From Microbacterium sp. GCS4 (GTDB taxonomy: Bacteria > Actinomycetota > Actinomycetes > Actinomycetales > Microbacteriaceae), in NCBI RefSeq assembly GCF_001262495.1, contig NZ_LGYE01000001.1, forward strand, positions 744,001 through 808,000: a stretch of DNA of 64,000 nt, written 5' to 3'. The position numbers and the translations under genes were made by a program. The stretch's first letter is position 1, and every line of letters begins with the position of its first letter. The notes under the pieces were generated by a model. It searched no databases. It had not been told where the DNA came from and was given only the letters and a program-made list of their open reading frames with translations. This document shows, one piece after another, positions 10,493-20,582 of the stretch.

Positions 10493-11149
10493 TCAGGATG
10501 CGAGCGCTTCGGCAGGGGGCGCCTGGGTGTCGAGCGCGATCACGCCGTAGTCCCAGCCCTTGCGCCGGTAGACGACGCTCGGGTGGTCGGTGCGCGCGTC
10601 CACGAACAGGAAGAAGTCGTGACCGACGAGCTCCATGCGGTCGACGGCCTCCTCGACCGTCATCCACTCCGCGTCGAAGCTCTTAGTGCGGATGACGACG
10701 GGCGAGTACGTCTCGTCCTCGTCGCTCTGCACGGGCACGCTGCCGGTCGCCACGGCGCGCAGGACGTCTGCGGATGCCGGCTCGACGTCGATCCCCTCGA
10801 GGGAGCCGCTGCCCTTCTCGAAGTGCGCTCCGCGGGGATGCTGTCGGCCATCGACCCGCTTCTCCTTGGCGCGACGGAGCTGCTCGGACATCTTGTCGAC
10901 CGCGAGGTCGAGGGCGACGAACTTGTCGCCGTCCGTGGCCTCGGCCCGGACGATCGGCCCTTTGCCGACGAGCGTCAGCTCCACGGTCTCCTCGGGGACC
11001 TGGCCGTTGCGGTACACCCGGTGGGTGACCTTGATGTCCAGTCGCTGCGCACGCGCTGCGAGCGTCTGAATCCTGGCGATCTTCTCCTCGACAACGGACC
11101 GGAAGCGATCGGTGATACCCACTCCGACGCCGACGATGCTCGTTTCCAT
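10493..11149 (-). CDS. hpf: Ribosome hibernation-promoting factor, long form
   Basis: 218 residues, the length of long-form HPF. The N-terminal domain (METSIVGVGVGITDRFRSVV to about 100) binds the 30S subunit. The C-terminal domain (SPVVIRTKSFDAEWMTVEEA, then LVGHDFFLFVDARTDHPSVV and YRRKGWDYGVIAL) mediates dimerisation of two 70S ribosomes into 100S particles in stationary phase. AAGGAGG lies 6 bases before the ATG. It sits between comF and secA, matching the M. tuberculosis order Rv3242c-Rv3241c-secA1. The 124-base upstream gap gives room for its own promoter; no clear box pair was found. Confidence 0.93.
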   Translation of the reverse strand: METSIVGVGVGITDRFRSVVEEKIARIQTLAARAQRLDIKVTHRVYRNGQVPEETVELTLVGKGPIVRAEATDGDKFVALDLAVDKMSEQLRRAKEKRVDGRQHPRGAHFEKGSGSLEGIDVEPASADVLRAVATGSVPVQSDEDETYSPVVIRTKSFDAEWMTVEEAVDRMELVGHDFFLFVDARTDHPSVVYRRKGWDYGVIALDTQAPPAEALAS

Positions 11150-11273
11150 TGCTGCCTCCTTGTCCCGGTCCTCCCGGCCAAGGGCGGACCGTGGTCGCCT
11201 TGTGACCCCCCACGGTAGTCCGCATGCGACCGGATGTCACGGGTCATTTCCTCCGTGTCGCCCATGCGGTTGC

Positions 11274-11954
11274 TCAGGGTTCGCTGTGACGCGGCGTGGC
11301 GGCGAGCACGACGGCGGAAGACACTCGATAGCCTGCGCGCGCGAGAGTCGTCGCCGCCTCGTCGAGCGTCGCTCCCGTCGTCATCACGTCGTCGACGACG
11401 ATCACCTCGCGACCGTCGCTTCCACTCCGTGCGCGCATGCTCCCCCGCACGTTCGCCGCTCTGTCGGCGACGTCAAGACCTCTCTGATCGCGTCGACCGG
11501 GAACCGTCGAGAGCACGCGCAGCGGACGATGCCCGGTGCCGCGGATCAGGACCTCGGGCACGCTGAACCCTCGCCGACGCATCGAACGCCGCGAGGTCGG
11601 CACCGGCACCAGAGCCGCGGACGGAACCGGCACCAGAGCCGCGGACGGAACCGGGGAGCGGGCGATCGCTGCCGCGAGCGCTGCACCGAGCGGGCGCACG
11701 AGGAGAGTCTCCCCGTCGTCCTTCAGGCGTCGGACGCAACGCGCGCGGACTCCGTCGAACGGCAGGGCCGCGCGGACGGCGAGACCGCCCGGCGTGCGCA
11801 GGTCGATCGGAGCGGCGGACAGCTCTCCCCTGCACGCGTCGCACAGGATCACCTCGGGCGCGCCGCAGCCCGCGCAGCACGCGGCGAGGAGCAGACCCAG
11901 GACTTCCGTGCCGAGCGAGCGGAGGGAGGCGGAGAGATGGGGGTCGCGGAACAT
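11274..11954 (-). CDS. comF: ComF-family phosphoribosyltransferase-like protein
   Basis: About 226 residues. Family marks are the Cys4 zinc ribbon (CCAGCGAPEVILCDACRGEL), the LVPVPTSRRSMRRRGF motif and the PRPP-binding loop VIVVDDVMTTGATLDEA. ComF proteins act in DNA uptake in competent bacteria; the role in Actinobacteria (Rv3242c) is unproven. The segment before LVPVPTSR is a tandem 8-residue duplication (VPSAALVP twice) from a 24-base DNA repeat. The start is uncertain: ATG 11952-11954 has GAGGA only one base away, and an in-frame GTG lies 18 bases upstream. It follows lpqB by about 110 bases. Confidence 0.85.
   Translation of the reverse strand: MFRDPHLSASLRSLGTEVLGLLLAACCAGCGAPEVILCDACRGELSAAPIDLRTPGGLAVRAALPFDGVRARCVRRLKDDGETLLVRPLGAALAAAIARSPVPSAALVPVPSAALVPVPTSRRSMRRRGFSVPEVLIRGTGHRPLRVLSTVPGRRDQRGLDVADRAANVRGSMRARSGSDGREVIVVDDVMTTGATLDEAATTLARAGYRVSSAVVLAATPRHSEP
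11602..11654. repeat. 24-base tandem repeat inside comF
   Basis: Two identical 24-base units (11602-11625 and 11626-11649) plus 5 bases of a third. In the comF frame it adds eight residues just before the conserved phosphoribosyltransferase motif without disturbing the frame. Confidence 0.9.
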
Positions 11955-12067
11955 TCCTCGAGCATCGCCCACCGCTGCCGCAGGGGAACGCGGTGCCCCG
12001 GCGTGTGCCCGGCGTCTGTGCAGAGCCGGATCAGGCTGGTCGGCCGTGCAGGAGGGGTCCCGACGGG

Positions 12068-13785
12068 TCAGTGACCGGCGCGGGTGCCGAGCAGGAGCAC
12101 GCCGTCGGTGGACTCGCTCCACGCCGATCCGCTGCGCGCGAAGACGGAGCCGTCCGAGGAGAGTATCCGGACGCCGGAGTTCGAGCGGGATCCCGCGATC
12201 GAGATCGCCGCGGTCGGGGCCGCCTCGACCGTGCCGGTGCCTCCCACGACCTGGGTCAGCACCGTGCGGTCCTCGCCGGAGCTCAGCACGCCGAGGCGAT
12301 CCTGCCCGAGCCACACGAGTCCGAGCGCAGCGTCGTCGAGCTGGGCGACCTCCTCCGTCGGCCCGAGCTCGGTCGGCGTCCCCGCCTCGTCGCGGACGAT
12401 CGCCGACACGACGAGCCACTGCTCGCCGCCCACGACGATCACGGCCGCGATGCGCGCGCCGTCCGCGGAGACGCGGATGGCCGACACCTGCGAGGCCTCG
12501 GGCCACGCCGAGGCGATCTCGAGCGCGCGGACGTCCGTGCTGATCGCCTGCAGCGCCGCGGGCGCGCTCGACGGCACCGACCAGGTGTAGTCGAACGGAT
12601 CCATGGACGGGCGCACCAACAGGGCCCGGGGATCGAGCTCGTCGAAGTTGCCGTCGCCTGCCATCCAGACGTGCCCGTCGGCGAGCTGCACGGCAGCGTG
12701 CGCTCCGCTCACCGACACGTCGATCGCGGCGACCGGCTGGGTGAGGGCGAGGACCTCTTCGGTCACCCCGGGCAGAGGCGTGATCTCGCCCCCCACGAGG
12801 GTGCCGAAGGTGCCGTCCTTGAGCACGAGGCTGCCGCCGTCCGGCGGATCCTCGACGATCTTCGCGACGCCGGCCTCCAGGGGGCGACCGTCGACGGTGA
12901 AACGCACCTGGTTGATCTGCAGTTGGGACGCCGTGAAGGTCGCTTGCAACTGTGTCCGCATGCGTGCGAGAGTGACGGGATCGAGGCCGAGGGCCGCTCG
13001 GTTGAGCGCGACCTCCGCGACCTGGTCGGCGTCGATGGGTACCGCGTCGCGCGCCAGTTGCACCCCGGCGGGGAACGCGCTCTGCACGGCCGGGTCGAGC
13101 CACGGGCTCGGCGCCCCGCCGATCAGCGTCTGCGCGATGGTCGTCGCGACCGTCGCGCGCCGTGGGAACCAGCGCACATCGGGCACCAGCCGCTCCCAAG
13201 TGACGTCGTAGTACTGCAGGGCGTAGTCGTCGTACACGCGGGAGAAACGCGCCTCGTCGAGGACCACGCCGTCCGGCGCCTCGGAGATGCGCCACTGCCC
13301 GTCGCTCTTCACCACCACGAACGCCGAGTTCGATGCTCCGATTGCTTCGCTGTAGGCACCGGTGCCGTCGACGCTCGCGATCTGCTCGAAGGTCACGCGC
13401 ACGTCGGCGCGATCGCCGTCCTCGGCCTCCGCGTCGTCCTCCACGTTCGAGTCGAAGGACCGGGTGGACGCGCTGACGTCGACCGACACGCCCGTGCCGG
13501 GACGCCAGGTCGCGGCGAGATCGGGCGTGAGAAACGTTCGTGCAGTGTCCCAGTTGTCGGCCGGGGTGATCGCCGCTTCCATGAAGCCCTCCACGATCGC
13601 GGCCGGCCCGGCCCCCTCGGCGGGGCCCGAGGCGAGCGGGAGGAAGTCCGGGTCCTCCGGCGAAGCGCCGAGGGGGAGGCCGCGCTGCGCATCCCCTGTC
13701 GTGGGAAGCCCCGTGCAGGCTGAGAGCAGCAGAGCTGCGGTCACACCGAGAGCGAGGGCTCGAAGCATCCGGGGGAAGCGCGCGG

Positions 13786-13789
<4 letters not shown>
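12068..13789 (-). CDS. lpqB: Lipoprotein LpqB, accessory protein of the MtrAB system
   Basis: 573 residues. It has a lipoprotein signal (basic MTARFPRMLR, hydrophobic ALALGVTAALLLSAC) with the lipidated cysteine at C25. A GerMN-type beta domain occupies roughly 60-330, and a beta-propeller-like C-terminal half follows (repeats such as AAVQLADGHVWMAGDGNFDE and RISVSADGARIAAVIVVG). LpqB interacts with the extracellular part of MtrB and modulates signalling in mycobacteria. It overlaps mtrB by 4 bases and lies in the conserved mtrA-mtrB-lpqB operon. Confidence 0.95.
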
Positions 13790-15459
<1,670 letters not shown>

Positions 15460-15466
15460 GACGGAC

Positions 15467-16147
15467 CTAGGCCGGGCTCCCGGCCCGGTAGCCCACGCCG
15501 CGCACCGTCATGACGATCCTCGGGTTGTCGGGGTCGAGCTCGACCTTGGCGCGGAGCCGCTGCACGTGCACGTTCACGAGACGCGTGTCGGCCTTGTAGT
15601 GATAGCCCCACACCTGCTCGAGCAGCATCTCGCGCGAGAACACCTGCTGGGGCTTGGACGCGAGGGCGACGAGGAGCTGGAACTCGAGCGGCGTGAGCGC
15701 GATCGGCGTCGTGCCGCGGCGCACCTCGTGCGCGTCGACGTCGACGGTGAGGTCTCCGACCCGCAGCTGCTCCCCCACGGTGGTGGGCGCTGGACGCAGC
15801 CGGGTGCGGATGCGGGCGACGAGCTCCTTCGGATTGAACGGCTTGACGATGTAGTCGTCGGCGCCGACCTCGAGGCCGCGCACGACGTCGGACGTGTCGC
15901 TGCGCGCGGTGAGCATGATGATCGGGACGCCCGACTCGGCTCGGATCCGCGTGCAGATCTCGATGCCGTCCATGCCGGGCAGCATGAGGTCGAGGAGGAC
16001 GAGGTCGGGGCGCTGCGTGCGCCACTCCTCCACCGCTTTCGCGCCGTCCGCGCAGAACACCGGCTCGAAGCCCTCCGTGCGCAGCACGATGCCGATCATC
16101 TCGGCGAGCGCGGTGTCGTCATCGACCACAAGGATGCGTGAGGTCAT
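15467..16147 (-). CDS. mtrA: OmpR-family response regulator MtrA
   Basis: 226 residues. The receiver domain has the acidic pocket D9-D11, phospho-acceptor D53 (LVLLDLMLPGMDG), LTARSD and the switch Lys in YIVKPF. A winged-helix DNA-binding domain follows: LTPLEFQLLVALASKPQQVF, then TRLVNVHVQRLRAKVE and VRGVGYRAG. MtrA regulates wall hydrolases and dnaA in mycobacteria and is usually essential. It heads the mtrA-mtrB-lpqB operon. No strong ribosome site precedes the ATG; a TAAGGT hexamer 7 bases upstream suggests a leaderless transcript. Confidence 0.97.
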   Translation of the reverse strand: MTSRILVVDDDTALAEMIGIVLRTEGFEPVFCADGAKAVEEWRTQRPDLVLLDLMLPGMDGIEICTRIRAESGVPIIMLTARSDTSDVVRGLEVGADDYIVKPFNPKELVARIRTRLRPAPTTVGEQLRVGDLTVDVDAHEVRRGTTPIALTPLEFQLLVALASKPQQVFSREMLLEQVWGYHYKADTRLVNVHVQRLRAKVELDPDNPRIVMTVRGVGYRAGSPA

Positions 16148-16154
16148 AACTGTT

Positions 16155-16160
16155 ACCTTA
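16155..16160 (-). promoter_or_regulatory. Putative -10 box for leaderless mtrA
   Basis: TAAGGT on the minus strand ends 7 bases before the mtrA ATG, placing a start site at or next to the first base of the codon. The AAGG within it is too weak and too distant to be a convincing ribosome site. Confidence 0.5.
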
Positions 16161-16242
16161 TGGCACTGAGTACCACGGCCCCACGTCTGCGCGGGCGAGG
16201 TGTGTTATGACACGATGGGAGCGCACGACGGAGGGAGTGCCG

Positions 16243-17673
16243 GTGACCGGCCAGACGTGGACCCCTGCCCCGAAGAAGGGCATCATCCCCCTGCATCCGA
16301 TGACCTTCGGGATGCTGCTCGGACGCTCGTTCTCGGCGTTGCGGCACAACCCGAAGGTGCTGTTCGGGTTCGGCGTCGTGATCCAGCTCGCCGTCGTGGT
16401 GCTGAGCGCGGCGGTCATGGGGTTCGTCTTCGCGACCGCGTTCACGCGCCTCGAGTCGCTCTCGTCCTCGTCACCCGACTTCGAGGCGATCCTGGCCGGC
16501 ACGATCGGCATGAGCATTGTGGCCGGCATCGCCGTCGGCCTCGCATCCATCGCCTTCACCGCTCTCATGCAGGGCGTCGTCGCCGCCGAGATCGGCAACG
16601 CGGCGCTCGGTGTGAAGGCGTCGCTGGGGGCGCTCTGGAAGAAGATGATCCCCGCCTTCTGGCGGCTCGTGGGCTTCGCGTCCCTCTCGATCGTCTTCGT
16701 CTTCGGCGTGATGGTGATCGTCTTCCTCGTCATCGCGGCTTTCGTCGCCGGGGGCCTGGGCGGATCCGTCGAGGCCATCGGCGGCCTCGTGATCGTCGTC
16801 ATCCTTCTCGTCCTCGCCACCATCCCGCTCGTGGTGTGGCTCACCACCAAGCTCCTGCTCGTACCGTCGATCCTGGTGCTCGAGCGCGCGCGGTTCCGCG
16901 AGGCGCTGGTGCGCTCGTGGCGGCTCACGCGCGGCCGGTTCTGGGTCGCGTGGGGCGTCACCTTCCTGATCGGCGCGATCATGGGGATCGCGATGCAGGT
17001 CGTGAATCTGCCCGTCAGCCTCCTGAGCACGATGCTGGGCGGAGTGATAGCCCCTACCGGTTCCCAGGACCCCGCGGCCATCATGGGTTTCGTGTTCGCG
17101 CTGCTCGCACCGCAGATCCTCCTCCTCGTGCTGCAGGCCATCACACTCGTCGTGCAGAGCTCGGCGGGGACCCTCGTGTACCTCGACTCCCGCATGCGGT
17201 ACGAGGGCCTCGACCAGGCGCTCATCAGCTACGTGGAACGTCGTGATCTCGGCTGGACCGAGGAACAGCTCGAGGATCCGTTCGCGGTCGACCCCGCCCG
17301 GGCCGTCACGAGCGCTCCCCCGCCCAAGCAGGTGCCCGAATGGGCGCTCGGTGCGGGATACGCGGGCGACCCGTACCCGGGTCAGCAGTACCCGGGTCAG
17401 CAGTACCCGGGTCAGCAGTACTCGCCGTACCCGGAGCAACAGCCCGTGCATCCGCAGTATCCCGGGCAGCAGTATCCGGCACAGCAGTATCCGGCGCAGC
17501 CTCCTGCCCCGCCGCACCCCGGACAGCAGTATGCGGCCCCGCAGCAGTCGTCACAGCCTTCGGACGCATCCGCACCGCCGCCCTACGCGCCGCCGCCCGC
17601 GCCCCACGACGCCTCCGGCGCACCGGATCCCGGCAGCTCGGGCTCCGACTCCGGCGGTGCAGGCCGCGCATGA
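16243..17673 (+). CDS. Multi-pass membrane protein with Pro/Gln/Tyr-rich cytoplasmic tail
   Basis: About 476 residues. At least six hydrophobic segments lie between about 35 and 330 (VLFGFGVVIQLAVVVLSAAV; FASLSIVFVFGVMVIVFLVI; LVIVVILLVLATIPLVVWL; IMGFVFALLAPQILLLVLQA). The core matches the membrane domain seen in actinobacterial DUF7847/glycerophosphodiesterase-membrane-domain proteins, with no phosphodiesterase domain. The tail from about 365 is rich in PGQQY units. GTG 16243 was chosen because GGAGGGAG lies 5 bases before it; an in-frame ATG at 16207 is the alternative. It begins the MoxR cluster, in the position of Rv3690, and its stop overlaps the next start. Confidence 0.75.
   Translation: MTGQTWTPAPKKGIIPLHPMTFGMLLGRSFSALRHNPKVLFGFGVVIQLAVVVLSAAVMGFVFATAFTRLESLSSSSPDFEAILAGTIGMSIVAGIAVGLASIAFTALMQGVVAAEIGNAALGVKASLGALWKKMIPAFWRLVGFASLSIVFVFGVMVIVFLVIAAFVAGGLGGSVEAIGGLVIVVILLVLATIPLVVWLTTKLLLVPSILVLERARFREALVRSWRLTRGRFWVAWGVTFLIGAIMGIAMQVVNLPVSLLSTMLGGVIAPTGSQDPAAIMGFVFALLAPQILLLVLQAITLVVQSSAGTLVYLDSRMRYEGLDQALISYVERRDLGWTEEQLEDPFAVDPARAVTSAPPPKQVPEWALGAGYAGDPYPGQQYPGQQYPGQQYSPYPEQQPVHPQYPGQQYPAQQYPAQPPAPPHPGQQYAAPQQSSQPSDASAPPPYAPPPAPHDASGAPDPGSSGSDSGGAGRA
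17374..17418. repeat. 15-base tandem repeat (3 units) coding YPGQQ
   Basis: Three identical 15-base units at 17374-17388, 17389-17403 and 17404-17418 in the 3' part of the membrane protein gene. Degenerate versions continue to about 17530. Confidence 0.9.
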
Positions 17674-18308
17674 TCCGTCCGATCGACGTGTTCGTCCCCG
17701 ACGGGGACGACGCCAGGCGCTGGGCCGAGGAGGAACTCTCGAACCCGCGCTACGCCGACGCGAAACCGACCTGGTTCGATCTCCTCATGCGTGACATCGG
17801 ACGCTTCCTCGGCGACCTGTTCAGCGCCGACAACGGCGCCACCGTGGGGCCGACGGCACTGATCGTCGTCTGCGTGATCGTGGTGGCTGCCCTGATCGTC
17901 GCACTCCTGGTCTGGGGACGCCCGCGGCGCTCGCAGGCCGTGCGCAGGCCGTTCGCGGGGCTGCTCGGCGCCGACGACGACCGCAGCGCCGCCGAGCTGC
18001 GGTCCGACGCCGAGCGCAGCGCCCGCGACGGGGATTGGGACGCGGCGACGATCCTGCGCTTCCGCGCCCTCGCGCGCGACCTCCTCGAGCGCGATCTGAT
18101 CGATCCCGCTCCGGGGGCCACGGCGCAGGGGATCGCCCGCGAGGTGTCTTCCGTGTTCTCTCAGGAGTCCAGCGCGGCCCGCGCCGCCGCCGTCTCGTTC
18201 GACGACGTCCGCTACCTGCGGCGTCCCGCGACGTCCGAGAGCTACGCCGAACTCGCCGCGACGGACGAGCGACTGCGCGCGGCGCGCCCACAACTGGTCA
18301 GCGCATGA
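17670..18308 (+). CDS. DUF4129-domain membrane protein
   Basis: 212 residues. One membrane helix (PTALIVVCVIVVAALIVALL, about 51-72) separates a short N-terminal part from a cytoplasmic helical domain. The latter carries the DUF4129 pattern: RDGDWDAATILRFRALARDL, the LERDLIDPAPGATAQGIARE segment, and VRYLRRPATSESY. Function is unproven; the domain often accompanies transglutaminase-like or MoxR-cluster proteins. It overlaps both neighbours by ATGA junctions, so it is translated as part of one operon with DUF4350, MoxR and DUF58. Confidence 0.85.
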   Translation: MIRPIDVFVPDGDDARRWAEEELSNPRYADAKPTWFDLLMRDIGRFLGDLFSADNGATVGPTALIVVCVIVVAALIVALLVWGRPRRSQAVRRPFAGLLGADDDRSAAELRSDAERSARDGDWDAATILRFRALARDLLERDLIDPAPGATAQGIAREVSSVFSQESSAARAAAVSFDDVRYLRRPATSESYAELAATDERLRAARPQLVSA

Positions 18309-19495
18309 GCGCGGTAGTCGAGGAGATCCCGGCGTCGACCGCCGAGGCGCCCCAGCCGGGTCGACGGCTGCGTGGCCTCGGCGGCTGGGCCATCGTCGCG
18401 GCACTCGTTCTGCTCGGGGTGTTCGTCGCGACTCAGGTCGGCGTCCAGATGCCGGGCGGTCGGGGATCGCTCGACCCCGAGGGAGTGGGCGACTCCAGCA
18501 GCATGGCCCTCGCCGAGCTCCTCCGCGACCAGGGCGTCGACGTCACCGTCGCACGGACACGCGCGGAAGCCCGGGCGGCGCTGACCGACGACGCGACACT
18601 CGCGCTGGCCAATCCCTACACGCTCACCGACGATGCGATCCTCGACCTCATCGAACCCGCCGACCGCGTGGTGTTCCTCTCCTCCGGCACGCACCTGCTC
18701 TCGCTCCTCGACCTCGGCGGCAACGCCGCCCCCGACTCCGCCGCCGTCGGGCCGTCGTGCGATGTCCCCGAGTTCGCCGACGTCGGCTCGATCCGACCCG
18801 ACCGTCTGTTCGACCCGGCCGACGGCGTGAAGGGATGCTTCGGATCCGCAGACGCCGCCGCCGTGCTGCTCGACGAGTCCGAAGGCCGCACCCGCATCAT
18901 GGTCGAGGGAGCGCGCCTCTTCAGCAACGCCTACCTGGCTGAGGACGGCAACGCGGCGCTCGGACTCGCTCTGCTCGGCCAGACCGATCGCGTGGTCTGG
19001 TACGTGCCCAGCTTCGAAGACACCGACATCGAGGGGCAGTCCCCCGACACCCTCGGGTCCCTCACCCCCGGCTGGGTCACGCCCGCAATCCTCCTGCTGC
19101 TGCTCTCGGGGCTCGCGGCCGCCCTGTGGCGCGGTCAGCGCTTCGGCCCCCTCGTCGCGGAGACCCTGCCGGTGACGGTCCGCGCCTCCGAGACCATGCA
19201 CGGCCGGGCCCGCCTGACCGCGAAGTCCGGCGACGCCGGCCATGCCGCGGAGGCGATCCGCGACGGAAGTCGCCGACGGCTGGCGCGTCGTCTCGGTCTC
19301 GCGGTGCATGCCACGCCCGACGAGGTCGCGGACGCGGCATCCGACCGCCTGCGGATCCCCCGCGGGACGCTGCAGTCGTTGCTGTCGGGGCCGCTGCCCG
19401 GCGACGATCCTGCGCTGGTCGAGTACTCCCGGCGCCTGCAGGAGCTCGAGGCCGCCGTCGATGCGGCTCTCGCGGACATGCGGAGACCCGAATGA
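18305..19495 (+). CDS. DUF4350-domain membrane protein
   Basis: 396 residues. An N-terminal membrane helix (GGWAIVAALVLLGVFVATQV, about 26-45) is followed by an extracellular Rossmann-like DUF4350 domain (SSSMALAELLRDQGVDVTVA; DRVVFLSSGTHLLSLLDL). Cysteines at CDVPEF and GCFGS may form a disulfide. A second membrane helix (TPAILLLLLSGLAAALWR, about 260-277) leads to a cytoplasmic tail with helices (RRRLARRLGLAVHATPDEVA). Family context: Rv3691 of M. tuberculosis next to moxR2. The function is unknown; an envelope substrate or partner of the MoxR-DUF58 pair is plausible. Confidence 0.85.
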   Translation: MSAVVEEIPASTAEAPQPGRRLRGLGGWAIVAALVLLGVFVATQVGVQMPGGRGSLDPEGVGDSSSMALAELLRDQGVDVTVARTRAEARAALTDDATLALANPYTLTDDAILDLIEPADRVVFLSSGTHLLSLLDLGGNAAPDSAAVGPSCDVPEFADVGSIRPDRLFDPADGVKGCFGSADAAAVLLDESEGRTRIMVEGARLFSNAYLAEDGNAALGLALLGQTDRVVWYVPSFEDTDIEGQSPDTLGSLTPGWVTPAILLLLLSGLAAALWRGQRFGPLVAETLPVTVRASETMHGRARLTAKSGDAGHAAEAIRDGSRRRLARRLGLAVHATPDEVADAASDRLRIPRGTLQSLLSGPLPGDDPALVEYSRRLQELEAAVDAALADMRRPE

Positions 19496-19569
19496 CCCGA
19501 GCGCATCCGATGACTCCACGAACAGACACTCCCATCAGCCTTCGACCGGAAGCCGAGGACACCGCGTGA
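19492..19569 (+). CDS. Possible 25-residue coupled peptide between DUF4350 and moxR
   Basis: A 25-codon frame starting MTRAHPMTPRTD. Its ATG overlaps the stop of the DUF4350 gene (ATGA) and its TGA overlaps the GTG start of moxR (GTGA). It could be a small protein or simply a relay that carries ribosomes across the 70 bases between the two genes. No ribosome site of its own is seen, and nothing in the peptide is recognisable. It may not be a functional product. Confidence 0.35.
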   Translation: MTRAHPMTPRTDTPISLRPEAEDTA

Positions 19570-20582
19570 CCACCGACCCCACAACCGACTCCCCCTCCAC
19601 CACGTCGGCGCCCTCCGCGACGGCGGCGACCGCATCCGACGGCGACCTCCGACAGGCCATGCACCGGGTGCGCTCCGAGGTCGACAAGGCCGTCGTCGGT
19701 CAGGCCGGCACCGTGACAGGACTGCTCGTCGCCCTCCTCGCCCGCGGCCACGTCCTGCTCGAGGGTGTCCCCGGTGTCGCGAAGACCCTGGTCGTGCGCT
19801 CGTTCGCACGCGCGCTCGGCCTCGACACCAAGCGCGTGCAGTTCACGCCCGACCTCATGCCCGGCGATGTGACCGGATCTCTCGTGTACGACGCGCGCAC
19901 CGGCGAGTTCGATTTCCGCGCGGGCCCCGTGTTCACGAACATCCTGCTCGCGGACGAGATCAACCGCACGCCCCCGAAGACGCAGGCGGCGCTGCTCGAG
20001 GCGATGGAGGAGCGTCAGGTGTCGGCGGACGGCACGAGCCGCGCGCTGCCCGATCCGTTCCTCGTGGCCGCCACGCAGAACCCCATCGAGCACGAGGGCA
20101 CGTATTCCCTGCCGGAGGCGCAGCTCGACCGCTTCCTCATGAAGCTGGTCGTCGGGATGCCGGAACGCGACGCCGAGGTCTCGGTGCTGCGCCGACACGC
20201 CTCCGGCTTCTCGCCGCGCGAGCTGACCGGGGTGCAGCCGACCGTGACCGCGGACGAGATCCGTGCGGCGCAGGACGCCGCCGCTCGCGTCGAGGTCACG
20301 GACGACGTGCTCGGCTACGTGGTCGACCTCGCTCGTGCGACGCGGCAGTCCCCGTCCGTCGAGCTGGGTGCGAGCCCGCGTGCCTCGACCGCGCTCCTCG
20401 CGGCGGCGAAGGCCTGGGCCTGGCTCAACGCCTCCTCCGCCGTGACACCCGACCACGTGCAGACCATGCTCGTGCCCGTGTGGCGGCACCGGCTGCAGCT
20501 GCGACCCGATGCGCAGATGGAGGGGGTCTCGGCTGACGCCGTGCTCACCTCGGTCGTGCAGCAGACCCGGGTGCCGATCTAG
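19566..20582 (+). CDS. moxR: MoxR-family AAA+ ATPase
   Basis: 338 residues. Walker A GVPGVAKT, a Walker B segment ADEINRTPPKTQAALLEAME and the sensor segment ATQNPIEHEGTYSLPEAQLD identify a MoxR-type AAA_3 ATPase, followed by the small lid domain. MoxR ATPases act as chaperones that remodel partner proteins carrying von Willebrand-type domains; the likely partner is the DUF58 protein encoded immediately downstream. The start GTG 19566 overlaps the stop of the small frame. The N-terminal 25 residues are Thr/Ser-rich and probably disordered. Confidence 0.93.
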   Translation: MTTDPTTDSPSTTSAPSATAATASDGDLRQAMHRVRSEVDKAVVGQAGTVTGLLVALLARGHVLLEGVPGVAKTLVVRSFARALGLDTKRVQFTPDLMPGDVTGSLVYDARTGEFDFRAGPVFTNILLADEINRTPPKTQAALLEAMEERQVSADGTSRALPDPFLVAATQNPIEHEGTYSLPEAQLDRFLMKLVVGMPERDAEVSVLRRHASGFSPRELTGVQPTVTADEIRAAQDAAARVEVTDDVLGYVVDLARATRQSPSVELGASPRASTALLAAAKAWAWLNASSAVTPDHVQTMLVPVWRHRLQLRPDAQMEGVSADAVLTSVVQQTRVPI

